Assembly (NCBI GenBank): GCA_009886125.1
Contig: VFJK01000018.1
Span: forward strand, 1-64,000
Reading direction: 5' to 3'
Length of the DNA: 64,000 bases
From: Geobacter sp.
GTDB lineage: Bacteria; Desulfobacterota; Desulfuromonadia; Geobacterales; DSM-12255
The notes under the pieces were generated by a model. The model did not search any database and was not told the origin of the DNA. It was given only the letters and a program-made list of their open reading frames with translations. This document shows, piece by piece, positions 25,515 through 33,413 of the stretch. The first letter of the stretch is position 1; every line of letters begins with the position of its first letter. Position numbers and translations under genes: made by a program.

Positions 25515-25622
25515 ATGGCTGAGTGGAAATGCAGTTCCTGCGGCTTTACCAAGGAGGGGCGGTGCAAGCCCCAGAACTGTCCGCAGTGCCAGGAGAAGGG
25601 GAAGTTCGAGAAGCAGGGATAG
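25515..25622 (+). CDS. 35-aa zinc-ribbon/rubredoxin-like protein
   Basis: A short gene with GGGGG before the ATG encodes MAEWKCSSCGFTKEGRCKPQ followed by NCPQCQEKGKFEKQG. The two CxxC pairs (C6/C9 and C22/C25) make a single small metal knuckle. I recall similar rubredoxin-like peptides in Geobacter. It lies 23 nt after the M16 pair and is followed by a strong hairpin, so it may be the last gene of that operon. Zinc or iron binding is inferred from the cysteines only. Confidence 0.8.
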   Translation: MAEWKCSSCGFTKEGRCKPQNCPQCQEKGKFEKQG

Positions 25623-25628
25623 AGTTTG

Positions 25629-25668
25629 AGACAGAAGGCTGAAGCGTTATTGCTTCAGCCTTCTGTCT
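25629..25668. terminator. Long perfect hairpin, probable terminator
   Basis: A 17-bp perfect stem (AGACAGAAGGCTGAAGC against its complement) with loop GTTATT separates the zinc-ribbon gene from hicB. There is no T tract after it, so termination is likely but not of the canonical type. Confidence 0.65.
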
Positions 25669-25678
25669 ATTATAACGT

Positions 25679-26014
25679 TTAATGGGCTACAGCCTGATTC
25701 AGGGTTTCCGCCACGAACCGGTTCAATGTCATGCCGTGCTGCGTTGCAGCAATCATTACCCGTTCATGCAGCTCAGGCGCAATCCGTACGTTGAACGATC
25801 CCTTGAACGGTTTCTCCGGCTCGCGGCCCAACTCGGCGCAGGTAGCCAGATAATCGTCCACCGCTTCATGAAATGCAGCCTCCAGGGAATCGGCATCCTG
25901 CCCTTCGTAACTTACCAGAGCTCTGATAAATTCGATCTTGCCATAAAAAATCCGGTCGTCGGAATTGTAGTGCACCGAGCCAAAGTACCCTTTATGCTTG
26001 ATCATGTCTTTCAT
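25679..26014 (-). CDS. hicB: HicB-family antitoxin
   Basis: The 111-residue antitoxin has a partial RNase-H-like HicB fold (GYFGSVHYNSDDRIFYGKIE, then LEAAFHEAVDDYLATCAELG). It ends in a ribbon-helix-helix DNA-binding part (GSFNVRIAPELHERVMIAAT). It neutralises HicA and represses the operon. The gene overlaps hicA by 4 nt (26011-26014) in the common toxin-first order. The palindrome at 26296-26315 is its likely operator. Confidence 0.92.
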   Translation of the reverse strand: MKDMIKHKGYFGSVHYNSDDRIFYGKIEFIRALVSYEGQDADSLEAAFHEAVDDYLATCAELGREPEKPFKGSFNVRIAPELHERVMIAATQHGMTLNRFVAETLNQAVAH

Positions 26015-26265
26015 ATCAAACCTTCCTTTTTAAGAAACTCTGCGATCTGTTCGACCTGATAGCGCTTCAAAATCGGTGTAGGATGCGGTTTATGCAGGAT
26101 AACCGGCGGATGGTGCGCATGAAGAAACTTGACCCGCGAACCACCTGTTCTGCCGCCGCTTCCCAATTCATAGCCAAAACCTTCAAGCAGGCTCTTCAAT
26201 TCTCCCCAGGAGAAATCAGCCGGTTTCGACAAAAATCTTTGCAGCAGTTTTTCCCGTTTACTCAT
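26011..26265 (-). CDS. hicA: HicA-family mRNA interferase toxin
   Basis: An 84-residue double-stranded-RNA-binding-fold toxin: MSKREKLLQRFLSKPADFSW, then GGRTGGSRVKFLH, and an ILKRYQVEQIAEFLKK end. It carries the GSR variant of the usual GSH motif, which I know from many members with this LKRYQVEQI tail. Histidines that could serve catalysis are still present (LHAHHPPVILHKPHP). It would cleave mRNA during stress. It is first in the operon, directly downstream of the operator palindrome. Confidence 0.9.
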   Translation of the reverse strand: MSKREKLLQRFLSKPADFSWGELKSLLEGFGYELGSGGRTGGSRVKFLHAHHPPVILHKPHPTPILKRYQVEQIAEFLKKEGLI

Positions 26266-26295
26266 GTTGATACCTTACCGTTCTTTTACATCTCT

Positions 26296-26315
26296 TGCAA
26301 CTAAATTTAGTTACA
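26296..26315. promoter_or_regulatory. Palindromic operator for hicAB
   Basis: AACTAAATTTAGTT (26299-26312) is a perfect 14-bp palindrome, extended by outer TG/CA to 20 bp with one mismatched pair. It lies 31 nt upstream of the hicA ATG, where the ribbon-helix-helix of HicB should bind. Confidence 0.65.
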
Positions 26316-26343
26316 TTTGGCGGCATGATTTACCCTATTAAAT

Positions 26344-26381
26344 AAAAAGCCCCGTCAGATCAGTTCTGGCGGGGCTTTTTT
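26344..26381. terminator. Rho-independent terminator
   Basis: AAAAAGCCCCGTCAGA and TCTGGCGGGGCTTTTT pair over 16 bp with one wobble, with A and T tracts at each side. It sits at the 3' end of the XRE regulator gene and upstream of hicA. Confidence 0.88.
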
Positions 26382-26399
26382 ATTGAACTTTTTCGATTC

Positions 26400-26741
26400 T
26401 CAACCGTCATGTTTTGTCGCGTTGGTGGTTATCTTGAGGATGCTTTCCTGCACATCCTTGTTGGGGATGGCCCGGTAGGAGTCGAGGAGGAGTTTTTCGG
26501 AGGTATCCAGTGGCAACACTTCCTCGCCGGACATAAAGAACTCCTGAACCGGCACGGAGAGAGCGTTTGCAGCCAATTGGAGCTTTTCTGAATTCATCAT
26601 GTTTTTGCCGGATTCGTATTTGAGTAATTGCCCTCTCGTAACTCCCACAAGTTCAGCCATCTTCTCCTGGCTGATTTTCGCCCGCTCCCGCAACTCTTTC
26701 AATCTCTTGCCTATTTGTTCCGTCGTGCGAATCGTTGCCAT
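26400..26741 (-). CDS. XRE-family transcriptional regulator
   Basis: A 113-residue protein from the ATG at 26741 (GAGGGG upstream; longer frames exist). A Cro/C1-type helix-turn-helix covers about residues 8-62: IGKRLKELRERAKISQEKMA, then ELVGVTRGQLLKYESGKN. A short helical tail follows. It is divergent from the mod/res genes, and an inverted repeat lies between the two (26791-26829). This is the layout of controller proteins of restriction-modification systems, so it probably sets the timing or level of mod/res expression and its own. Confidence 0.88.
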   Translation of the reverse strand: MATIRTTEQIGKRLKELRERAKISQEKMAELVGVTRGQLLKYESGKNMMNSEKLQLAANALSVPVQEFFMSGEEVLPLDTSEKLLLDSYRAIPNKDVQESILKITTNATKHDG

Positions 26742-26790
26742 AAGCCCCTCATTTGCGAAGGAGCATACCTTGTAGCGGTTAGCAGCGAAA

Positions 26791-26829
26791 TACACCTGAA
26801 GCACACATTTATAGTATACTTGAGGTGTA
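26791..26829. promoter_or_regulatory. Operator between XRE regulator and mod genes
   Basis: TACACCTGAAG (26791-26801) and CTTGAGGTGTA (26819-26829) form an 11-bp inverted repeat with one mismatched pair and a 17-bp spacer containing TATAGTATACT. This is a plausible two-half-site operator with -10-like elements inside it, in the divergent region. Confidence 0.6.
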
Positions 26830-26903
26830 CAAGCAGGGCATATCTGTGGTATTTGTTAGCGGCTTCTACTCTCGCAACTCGAAAGTTATGGTCGCAAAAC
26901 GAA

Positions 26904-29189
26904 ATGAACAGACTGACCGAACAAGACCGAATTGAACTGATCCGCCTCCTGCAATCAGGCGAACCGATACCCATACAGTGGCGCGGGAAGCTGTTTCCTG
27001 GCGGAATGCAGAGTGTGGAGATTGGCAAGGAATACCGGCTGGAATATGCCGGGAAGATGAAGCGGGAACAGGTGCTGGCGGAGACGCCGGCGGCACCGTG
27101 GCAGTTGGTGCGCCGTTTTGCCGAGGATCGGCCCCATGGCGACGGCTGGCGCAATCTGCTTGTCTGGGGGGATAATCTTCTGGCGCTGCGCGAACTCCTG
27201 GCTGACCAGCAGGGGCCGAATCGCTACGGCACCAAAAACAAAATCAAGCTCATCTACATCGATCCCCCGTTTGCCACCAAGCAGGACTTCATGAAGGATG
27301 AAGAAAAGGCATATCGCGATAAGGTACTAGGCGCTCAATTTATTGAGTTTTTGCGAAGACGATTGATTTTGCTCCGCGAGCTCTTGGCAGATGATGGCAC
27401 AATTTACGTACACTTAGATTGGAAAAAAGGACATTACATAAAAGCCGTTTTAGATGAGGTATTCGGAGAAACAAGGTTTTTCAATGAGCTGGTATGGCGG
27501 TATTTCGGCTTTAAAAGATCTACGGCGAGGAACTTTCCCAGAAAGCACGATGTGATCTTTGCATATGGAAAGAGTGAAGATAAAAGTAGAATCTGGAACC
27601 CAGTATTCCGGGCATACTCAAAAGAATACTTAGCTCGCTGGAAGGTCGATGCAGACGGTGAACTCTACAGGGATGACGTCAATCCGACTGCAGGTGGAGC
27701 CCGTACTATCTGGCTCAAGGACATGAAAGGTGATTTGGTTGAATCTGTTTGGAGTGATATTCCTCCAGTTAATCCCGTGGCGTCAGAGAGAACAGAATAT
27801 CCTACACAAAAGCCAGAACAACTTCTTGATCGTATTATCCGTGCGTCTTCCAATGAAGATGACATAGTCCTAGACTGTTTTGCTGGCAGTGGCACGACAG
27901 CTGCCGCAGCGGAAAAACTTGGCCGGCGTTGGATTGCTATGGATTGCGGTAAGTTGGCAATATACACCATTCAAAAACGCCTATTTTCACTAATCAACAC
28001 CATTGGAGCTGGGAAAAAAGACGAAAAACTCGTCCACGACCGAGTGGAAGACTGGGATGACCACATAAAGAAAACCCCCGGCATCCTCCTCCTCACCGAA
28101 AAAGCTAAAAAAGGCGAATGCGAGGTAACCCTTGACCTGCTGGCCGACCTTGCTACGCTGATCGCCAAACACGACCTCCTCAAGAAAGGCTCGCACCTTT
28201 CCATCGCCTGCCCGGAAGACAAACTTCACATCCCGCCTGACCGGTTGGACGATGTCCAACCAGACAACGGCCCCGGCGAGAAGAGCATTACTGTTGAAGG
28301 TCAGGAATTCCGAATTTCCCTGATTGTCCCTAAAGACAAGCCGGAGAAGGAAAAACCGCTCCCGCCGAAGGAGTTTGCCCTCTACCGCGCCGGTCTCTAC
28401 GACATGGAGGCGCTGCGGCGGATGCCGTGGCAGGAGTACCGCCCCTTTGTCCTCAAGCTCTTCGGCGTCCGCGAGGAGGCCCACAACCGCTACGGCATGC
28501 AACTGGACGGCTACATCGGCACCCATTCCACGCTCATCTGGAACTATCCTGATCATCCCACCCTGACCCTTGATTACGGCTATGTGGAGAACCTCCATCA
28601 GAACCTGCGCGGCAAGAAGGGGGAACGGTTCTATGTCATTGCGCCAACAGTGGCTATGGACTTTGCCGAGGATGAAAGAGAGCATGGCGGTGCAGTCTAC
28701 GCCTTTCTCAAGGTGCCGATCTCCGTCATCATGAAGTTGATTCAGGCGCACGAGCCGGGAGCGCTCAAACAGCCGATGAGTGAAGCGGATGTGAACAATG
28801 TTATCGACGCGATCGGTTTTGATTTCATCTCCCAACCGGTGGTGCGCTACAGGGCCAGTATCAAAACCCGCGATCTGTTCCCAGAACTTGTGGTGGAGTT
28901 GAGCGAATTCCGCGCCAAGACCCTGACCACCGATCCGGAGGATTTCGCCAATTTCGAGACCTTTTCCATGGCCATGGTGGATCTCAACTATGACGGCGAT
29001 GTTTTCCGGCTGGATCGGGTTTACTGGGGCGAGGAGCTGCTGAAAGAAGCAGGCGGGCTGGAGAAGGCGAAGATCCTGGAAATCCGCATCCCCGAACAGG
29101 CGTTCAAGGGGGAGAAAATGATGGTCATCCTCTGTGACCGCTACGGGAACGAAAAGACGCTGGTCTTTGGCAAGGGGGATTTCCGATGA
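26904..29189 (+). CDS. Type III-like DNA methyltransferase subunit (Mod)
   Basis: The 761-residue protein has LIYIDPPFATKQDF (motif IV DPPF at residues 120-123), followed about 200 residues later by DCFAGSGTTAAAAEKLG (motif I, from residue 324). This order is that of beta-class adenine or N4-cytosine methyltransferases and of type III Mod proteins. A region of about 400 residues follows, longer than in minimal enzymes. The ATG at 26904 has no clear SD. Bases about 27310-28070, which encode the motif IV-motif I interval and probably the target recognition region, are visibly more AT-rich than both flanks. It overlaps res by ATGA. Confidence 0.9.
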   Translation: MNRLTEQDRIELIRLLQSGEPIPIQWRGKLFPGGMQSVEIGKEYRLEYAGKMKREQVLAETPAAPWQLVRRFAEDRPHGDGWRNLLVWGDNLLALRELLADQQGPNRYGTKNKIKLIYIDPPFATKQDFMKDEEKAYRDKVLGAQFIEFLRRRLILLRELLADDGTIYVHLDWKKGHYIKAVLDEVFGETRFFNELVWRYFGFKRSTARNFPRKHDVIFAYGKSEDKSRIWNPVFRAYSKEYLARWKVDADGELYRDDVNPTAGGARTIWLKDMKGDLVESVWSDIPPVNPVASERTEYPTQKPEQLLDRIIRASSNEDDIVLDCFAGSGTTAAAAEKLGRRWIAMDCGKLAIYTIQKRLFSLINTIGAGKKDEKLVHDRVEDWDDHIKKTPGILLLTEKAKKGECEVTLDLLADLATLIAKHDLLKKGSHLSIACPEDKLHIPPDRLDDVQPDNGPGEKSITVEGQEFRISLIVPKDKPEKEKPLPPKEFALYRAGLYDMEALRRMPWQEYRPFVLKLFGVREEAHNRYGMQLDGYIGTHSTLIWNYPDHPTLTLDYGYVENLHQNLRGKKGERFYVIAPTVAMDFAEDEREHGGAVYAFLKVPISVIMKLIQAHEPGALKQPMSEADVNNVIDAIGFDFISQPVVRYRASIKTRDLFPELVVELSEFRAKTLTTDPEDFANFETFSMAMVDLNYDGDVFRLDRVYWGEELLKEAGGLEKAKILEIRIPEQAFKGEKMMVILCDRYGNEKTLVFGKGDFR

Positions 29190-31780
29190 GTGTTACCTTC
29201 CGTATCAGCGATCAGATCCTGAAACTGGATGATGTTAGCGATGCCACGGTCGCGGTGGTGCATAAGTACGACGCTTTCCTCAACCTGCTCCATACCGGCA
29301 ACTACGCCTTTCTGCGCGACGCGGCCCGTGAAGCGCTCCGTTTTCTGGTCTCCGCCAAGTACCCCGATCTGGAACGGCTGGCACGGGAGAATTGGAGTCG
29401 GCCAGAGTTGGCCAAGCGCCATGCCTCCATCGATGCACTGCTGGGTAAAATGCCGCTGCGGGACCGGAAGGCGGCAACGCTGGATATCGCCACCGGCGGT
29501 GGCAAGAGCTTTCTGATGTACGGCCTGGCCGCCATTGCCCTGGCCGAGGGACTGGTTGACCGGGTGTTGGTGCTCTGCCCGTCGTTGACCATTGAAGACG
29601 GTTTGCTGGAGAAGTTCAACGCCCTGGCCGGTAATCAGGAGCTGACGGCCATCATGAAGGAGCTGGGCGCTGTTGTAGCCATTCCGGGGATCAAGCGGGG
29701 TAATGAGACGATTCAGCAGGGCGACATCTGCATCGAAAATATCCATGCGGTCTATACTAATGCCGGTTCTTCCATTGCCGACAGCTTCAAGGGGCATGGG
29801 GGGCGGACGCTGGTCCTGAACGACGAGGCGCACCACCTGTTCAGCCCCGATGACAGCGACGAAAGCTCCATGAAAAAGTGGCTGCAATTTCTGGTCAGCC
29901 CTGAGTACGGCTTCCGCTACCTCATCAATGTCACCGGCACCCCCTACACCGGCAACGACTATTTCCCGGACGTGATTCACCGTTTCGGCCTTAAGCAGGC
30001 TATTGAATCAAAGGTCATCAAGAAGCCGGATTATGTGCTGGAAGAGACCCACAAGAAGCAGAGCTGGGACAAGATCTACGCTGTGCATCAGGAGAATGTG
30101 AAGGAGTATGGCACCAAGCTGCGCCCCATCTCCATTGTCATTACCAAGGATATTGCCGAGTGCGTGGAGCAGTGGCAAAGCCTGGTTGCCTATCTGGTGA
30201 AGAAAGAGAAGATCAACTCCGCCGAGGCTGAGAAAAAGGTAATCTGGGTTACCTCCGGCATCCCATCAAACAAGGCTGCCAAGGCCCGTGTAGAGGCGGC
30301 CTATAGCCCACGGGACAGCAAGGACTCACCCGATAAACGGCGCAAAGAGAACCTGACTGCGCTGAAAAAAGTGGATGATCCGGCCAGTCCGGTGGAGTGG
30401 ATTGTCTCAGTCAGTATGCTCACCGAGGGGTGGGACGTGAAAAATGTTTTCCAGATCGTTCCTCACGATTCGCGGGCCTTCAACTCCAAACTCCTTATCG
30501 CCCAGGTGCTGGGGCGCGGCCTGCGGGTGCCGTCCTGTCTGGAGATACAACCACTGGTGAAGGTGACCAATCACGAAGCCTGGACCGATGAAATTGCCAA
30601 CCTGCTCAAAGACGTTCTGGAAGTGGAGAACACCCTTTCCTGGGGGTTTGACAGCAGGCGGGAGGAATACATTTTCCCGCTCCATAATCTGAGCTATGAA
30701 CTGGTCGAACAGACGGTGGAAACCAAGAAACAGAAGGCGATGGACATAAAGCTGGTTTTGAAGCCCCAGAGCCTAAAGAGTACCGAGTATGTGACCTTTT
30801 CCGAGAGCGGCACGCTGGCAATGGAGATCACCCACGAGAACACCGAAGAGATCGAATATGCGGTCTGCACTTTGCACGATTTCATCAACGAAAAGGACAA
30901 GAAAGTCGGCGAGAAGTGGCCGAAGAACCGAATCAGAAAACTTATCAAGGATGCTCTGATTGTTGGTGGCTATGATGATACTTTCCTGAGCCGGGAGAAC
31001 CTGTCACTGGTACAACAGGCGTTTGGCCCACTTTTCCGGGACACGGACAAAGAACACCCACGCATGACCAATACGGCGAAGTCGCTATTCATGGTCGATT
31101 ACCGGGATTCAATGCGCCAATCATTTTCGGAAAGCCGGGTGAAAGAGAGTGGCGCGGTTTATCATGTGGATGGTGATGTCAAGCCGTTTGGCAAGGATGA
31201 AACCCATCTTTGGGATCAATACTGTAAGTGGGTAAAAATGGCTGAGGCGTTCGGCAATGAAACCCCCGAAAATATCCTTGAGATAACACGGCGGCTACAT
31301 ATGGTTGACGCCAACAGATTTAAAACCCCGTCCAATGTGCTCTATGCCAGCCATGAACCCGAACGGAAATTCAGTGACCTGCTGTTCGAGGTCAGTAGTC
31401 TGATTGAAGCGTTCATCAAGCCGCCGGACCGTGGGTGCTACTCATTTCCCTATTCCTACAAGCCGGCCAAAACCGGCAAAACTCATGCTGTAAATGAATT
31501 CTTCAATCCTGACTATTTCATCCGGCTCAAGGATTCCCACGATGTGATGGTTGTGGAGATCAAGCATGACGGCGATGATTCCAGCCGAAACAAGGCCAAG
31601 TATCGCGATGGCAAGGCGCATTTTGAACGGTTGAATGAGGCACTGGTGGCAGCGGACGAGCCGTGGCGATATCACTTCTATTTTCTGTCACCGGAGGACT
31701 ACACCGGGTTTTTTGATCGGGTGCGGGATGGAAAGTTCAAAGGGTGGAGTGCGGGGTTGATGGTGGAGTTGGGGAAATAG
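29186..31780 (+). CDS. Type III-like restriction subunit (Res), helicase-nuclease
   Basis: The 864-residue protein has a Walker A (IATGGGKSFLMYG, about residue 104) and DEAH-box (NDEAHHLF, residue 213), then a superfamily 2 second half with SMLTEGWDVKNVFQIVPH and VLGRGLRVP. Near the C-terminus a PD-ExK nuclease site is visible: NPDYFIRL followed by VVEIKHDGDD (about residues 775-795). It therefore has all parts needed to translocate on and cut unmodified DNA with Mod. Start overlaps mod by 4 nt. No frameshift is seen, so the system looks intact. Confidence 0.92.
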   Translation: MSVTFRISDQILKLDDVSDATVAVVHKYDAFLNLLHTGNYAFLRDAAREALRFLVSAKYPDLERLARENWSRPELAKRHASIDALLGKMPLRDRKAATLDIATGGGKSFLMYGLAAIALAEGLVDRVLVLCPSLTIEDGLLEKFNALAGNQELTAIMKELGAVVAIPGIKRGNETIQQGDICIENIHAVYTNAGSSIADSFKGHGGRTLVLNDEAHHLFSPDDSDESSMKKWLQFLVSPEYGFRYLINVTGTPYTGNDYFPDVIHRFGLKQAIESKVIKKPDYVLEETHKKQSWDKIYAVHQENVKEYGTKLRPISIVITKDIAECVEQWQSLVAYLVKKEKINSAEAEKKVIWVTSGIPSNKAAKARVEAAYSPRDSKDSPDKRRKENLTALKKVDDPASPVEWIVSVSMLTEGWDVKNVFQIVPHDSRAFNSKLLIAQVLGRGLRVPSCLEIQPLVKVTNHEAWTDEIANLLKDVLEVENTLSWGFDSRREEYIFPLHNLSYELVEQTVETKKQKAMDIKLVLKPQSLKSTEYVTFSESGTLAMEITHENTEEIEYAVCTLHDFINEKDKKVGEKWPKNRIRKLIKDALIVGGYDDTFLSRENLSLVQQAFGPLFRDTDKEHPRMTNTAKSLFMVDYRDSMRQSFSESRVKESGAVYHVDGDVKPFGKDETHLWDQYCKWVKMAEAFGNETPENILEITRRLHMVDANRFKTPSNVLYASHEPERKFSDLLFEVSSLIEAFIKPPDRGCYSFPYSYKPAKTGKTHAVNEFFNPDYFIRLKDSHDVMVVEIKHDGDDSSRNKAKYRDGKAHFERLNEALVAADEPWRYHFYFLSPEDYTGFFDRVRDGKFKGWSAGLMVELGK

Positions 31781-31895
31781 TAAATCAAGGTTAAATCGGT
31801 TATGCCTCGCCAGATGAGAACCTGGAGCGGTTGTTGTGGAAAATCGGTGACAAGAAAGTTGAATTTCTTGCTAAAACATCTGCTGTTCACGGGAC

Positions 31896-31940
31896 TTGAC
31901 ATCACTAATTCCTTACATTATCATTAAATCGTAAGGAATT
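31896..31940 (+). promoter_or_regulatory. vapBC promoter with overlapping operator
   Basis: TTGACA (31896-31901), 17 bp, TATCAT (31919-31924). A perfect 10-bp inverted repeat, AATTCCTTAC (31907-31916) and GTAAGGAATT (31931-31940), straddles the -10, as expected for autoregulation by VapBC. Confidence 0.8.
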
Positions 31941-31954
31941 TGCGTGGAGGCAAT

Positions 31955-32188
31955 ATGAACTCAACTGTAACGGTAAAATATCAAACTACCATTCCCAAAG
32001 CTGTGCGGGAGCAACTGGGCATTGCCATTAATGATGCTCTTGAGTGGGTTGTTGAAAAGGGGAAGGTTGTTGTGTATCCCGTGCACACCAGTTTTCTCGG
32101 ATATCGCGGCAGTGTGAAAACCGGGGCAGGTGATATTGCTGCTGATATTCAGACTGCACGAGAGAGTCGCCTGGAGAAGTATCGGTGA
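31955..32188 (+). CDS. vapB: AbrB-type antitoxin (VapB)
   Basis: A 77-residue swapped-hairpin DNA-binding protein: MNSTVTVKYQTTIPKAVREQ is the AbrB/MazE signature. The C-terminal helix (DIAADIQTARESRLEKYR) would wrap the toxin. GGAGG lies 6 nt before the ATG at 31955; a TTG at 31940 is less likely. It overlaps vapC by 4 nt and binds the inverted repeat upstream. Confidence 0.9.
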   Translation: MNSTVTVKYQTTIPKAVREQLGIAINDALEWVVEKGKVVVYPVHTSFLGYRGSVKTGAGDIAADIQTARESRLEKYR

Positions 32189-32595
32189 AAAAATATATTA
32201 TCGACACCAACGCCCTGATCTCTTTTGTCACTGATAGAAACCCGGCCCAGCAGGAAATTGTTGCTCCGCTTTTTGAAACAGCTTCCCGTTTGAAGTGCAT
32301 CCTTGTATGTCATCAATTCGTTTTGACGGAATTTGTTTTCGTCATGGATAAAGTGTATGGAACGCCAAAAGAGACCATCAACTCCATGCTCCGCGACTTT
32401 GTTGCCATGCCGGGCGTCGAAGTGTGCCAGCAAACTGACTTTACGGTTTTACTCTCCCTCTGGCCGGCGAAAATTGCAGACTTTGGCGACGCGCTGATTG
32501 CCGCAACAGGCAAAGCGATGAAAGGGGCAACCATAGTCACTTTTGATCTGAAGTTTAAATCCGGATTGAAGAAGCTTGGACTGGATTCGCTGTAA
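32185..32595 (+). CDS. vapC: PIN-domain ribonuclease toxin (VapC)
   Basis: A 136-residue PIN-domain nuclease starting at a GTG that overlaps the vapB stop. The acidic metal-binding residues are visible in KKYIIDTNALISFVTD (Asp), FVLTEFVFVM (Glu) and ADFGDALIAA (Asp), with the last Asp in IVTFDLKFK. VapC toxins cut tRNA or rRNA when freed from VapB. All catalytic residues are present, so it looks functional. Confidence 0.92.
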   Translation: MKKYIIDTNALISFVTDRNPAQQEIVAPLFETASRLKCILVCHQFVLTEFVFVMDKVYGTPKETINSMLRDFVAMPGVEVCQQTDFTVLLSLWPAKIADFGDALIAATGKAMKGATIVTFDLKFKSGLKKLGLDSL

Positions 32596-32596
32596 T

Positions 32597-32717
32597 TCCA
32601 ATTCCAGATCAAAGCCCCATCTTCGTTGGCTCGTCTTCGGCTCCTCAACGTACGAATTGTACGCCTCGTCGCCTCAATCCTCGCCGCCTTGATGGCATCT
32701 TTGATTTGGAATCGGTA
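32597..32717. repeat. Dispersed intergenic repeat, copy A (121 bp)
   Basis: The element begins ATTCCAATTCCAGATCAAAG and ends CTTTGATTTGGAATCGG, so its ends are imperfect inverted repeats. The block GTTGGCTCGTCTTCGGCTCC is shared with the shorter copy at 62284-62362. It contains a small palindrome (CGTACGAATTGTACG). It sits directly after vapC at the end of the accessory block. Confidence 0.8.
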
Positions 32718-32753
32718 TAACTGCCCTATTGCTGCACCCAGCTTCGCAGTTCT

Positions 32754-32795
32754 TGAAACAGAAAAGCCCGCTTTCGCGGGCTTTTCTGTTTCAAG
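32754..32795. terminator. Bidirectional terminator, 19-bp perfect stem
   Basis: TTGAAACAGAAAAGCCCGC and its exact complement enclose a TTTC loop (32773-32776). It ends the isochorismatase gene on the minus strand and anything reading past vapC. Confidence 0.85.
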
Positions 32796-32805
32796 TCGGG
32801 ACGGT

Positions 32806-33369
32806 CTACCGCACCAGCTTCGACAGCTTCTTGAACTCCTCCGTCCCGGCCACCTTCAGCAGCTGGAAGAGCGCTGCTTCGGTCGAGGTGATGACGGCGC
32901 CGGCATCGCGGGCGGTCTCCAGCCCGACGAACCAGTTGTCCTTCCTGCGGCTCATGACCGCATCCCTGACGAGGTGCACGATAAAGCCGGCATCGAGCAG
33001 TTCGATGACGGTTTGCAGCACACAGACATGGCACTCCATGCCAACGATGATCACCTGCTTTTTCCCGAGGCTTTTCATCTTTTCGATGAACGCGCTGTCG
33101 CCGCAGCAGCTGAAGGTCATCTTCTCCAGCGCCGGCGAAGACGATCTGCCTTTCAGCTCGGAAAGAGTTTCCCCCAGCCCCTTGACATACTGCTCGGTCA
33201 ACAGTGTCGGGATTTTGAGCTCAGCTGCCGCATCCATCAGTATTCCGGCATTCTTGACCAGATGCTTCAGAACCTTTTCATCCATTGCCTGGCAGAGCTT
33301 CTCTTGGACATCGATGACCACCAGTACCGAATTTCCTGCTTCTAAAAAAAATCTGTCTTTTATTCCCAT
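32806..33369 (-). CDS. Isochorismatase-family hydrolase
   Basis: A 187-residue cysteine hydrolase of the isochorismatase/nicotinamidase superfamily. VLVVIDVQEKLCQAMDE carries the catalytic Asp, and VGMECHVCVLQTVIELLDAG carries the catalytic Cys with its preceding cis-peptide turn. The members I recall with this length and LVRDAV end act on unknown amides or esters. AGGAGG precedes the ATG. Substrate unknown. Confidence 0.88.
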   Translation of the reverse strand: MGIKDRFFLEAGNSVLVVIDVQEKLCQAMDEKVLKHLVKNAGILMDAAAELKIPTLLTEQYVKGLGETLSELKGRSSSPALEKMTFSCCGDSAFIEKMKSLGKKQVIIVGMECHVCVLQTVIELLDAGFIVHLVRDAVMSRRKDNWFVGLETARDAGAVITSTEAALFQLLKVAGTEEFKKLSKLVR

Positions 33370-33413
33370 CTGTTCCTCCTGAAAAATTATCTCAGATTTC
33401 CTGTTATGTTCAC

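Noticed and set aside
29141-29980. 279-codon minus-strand frame across the mod/res junction
   Set aside because: It lies opposite the ATPase part of res, which has intact helicase motifs; the frame has no SD or family features.
25629-32795. Integrase or transposase that would explain the second accessory block
   Set aside because: All sizeable frames are accounted for by hicAB, XRE, mod/res and vapBC; no recombinase motif was found.
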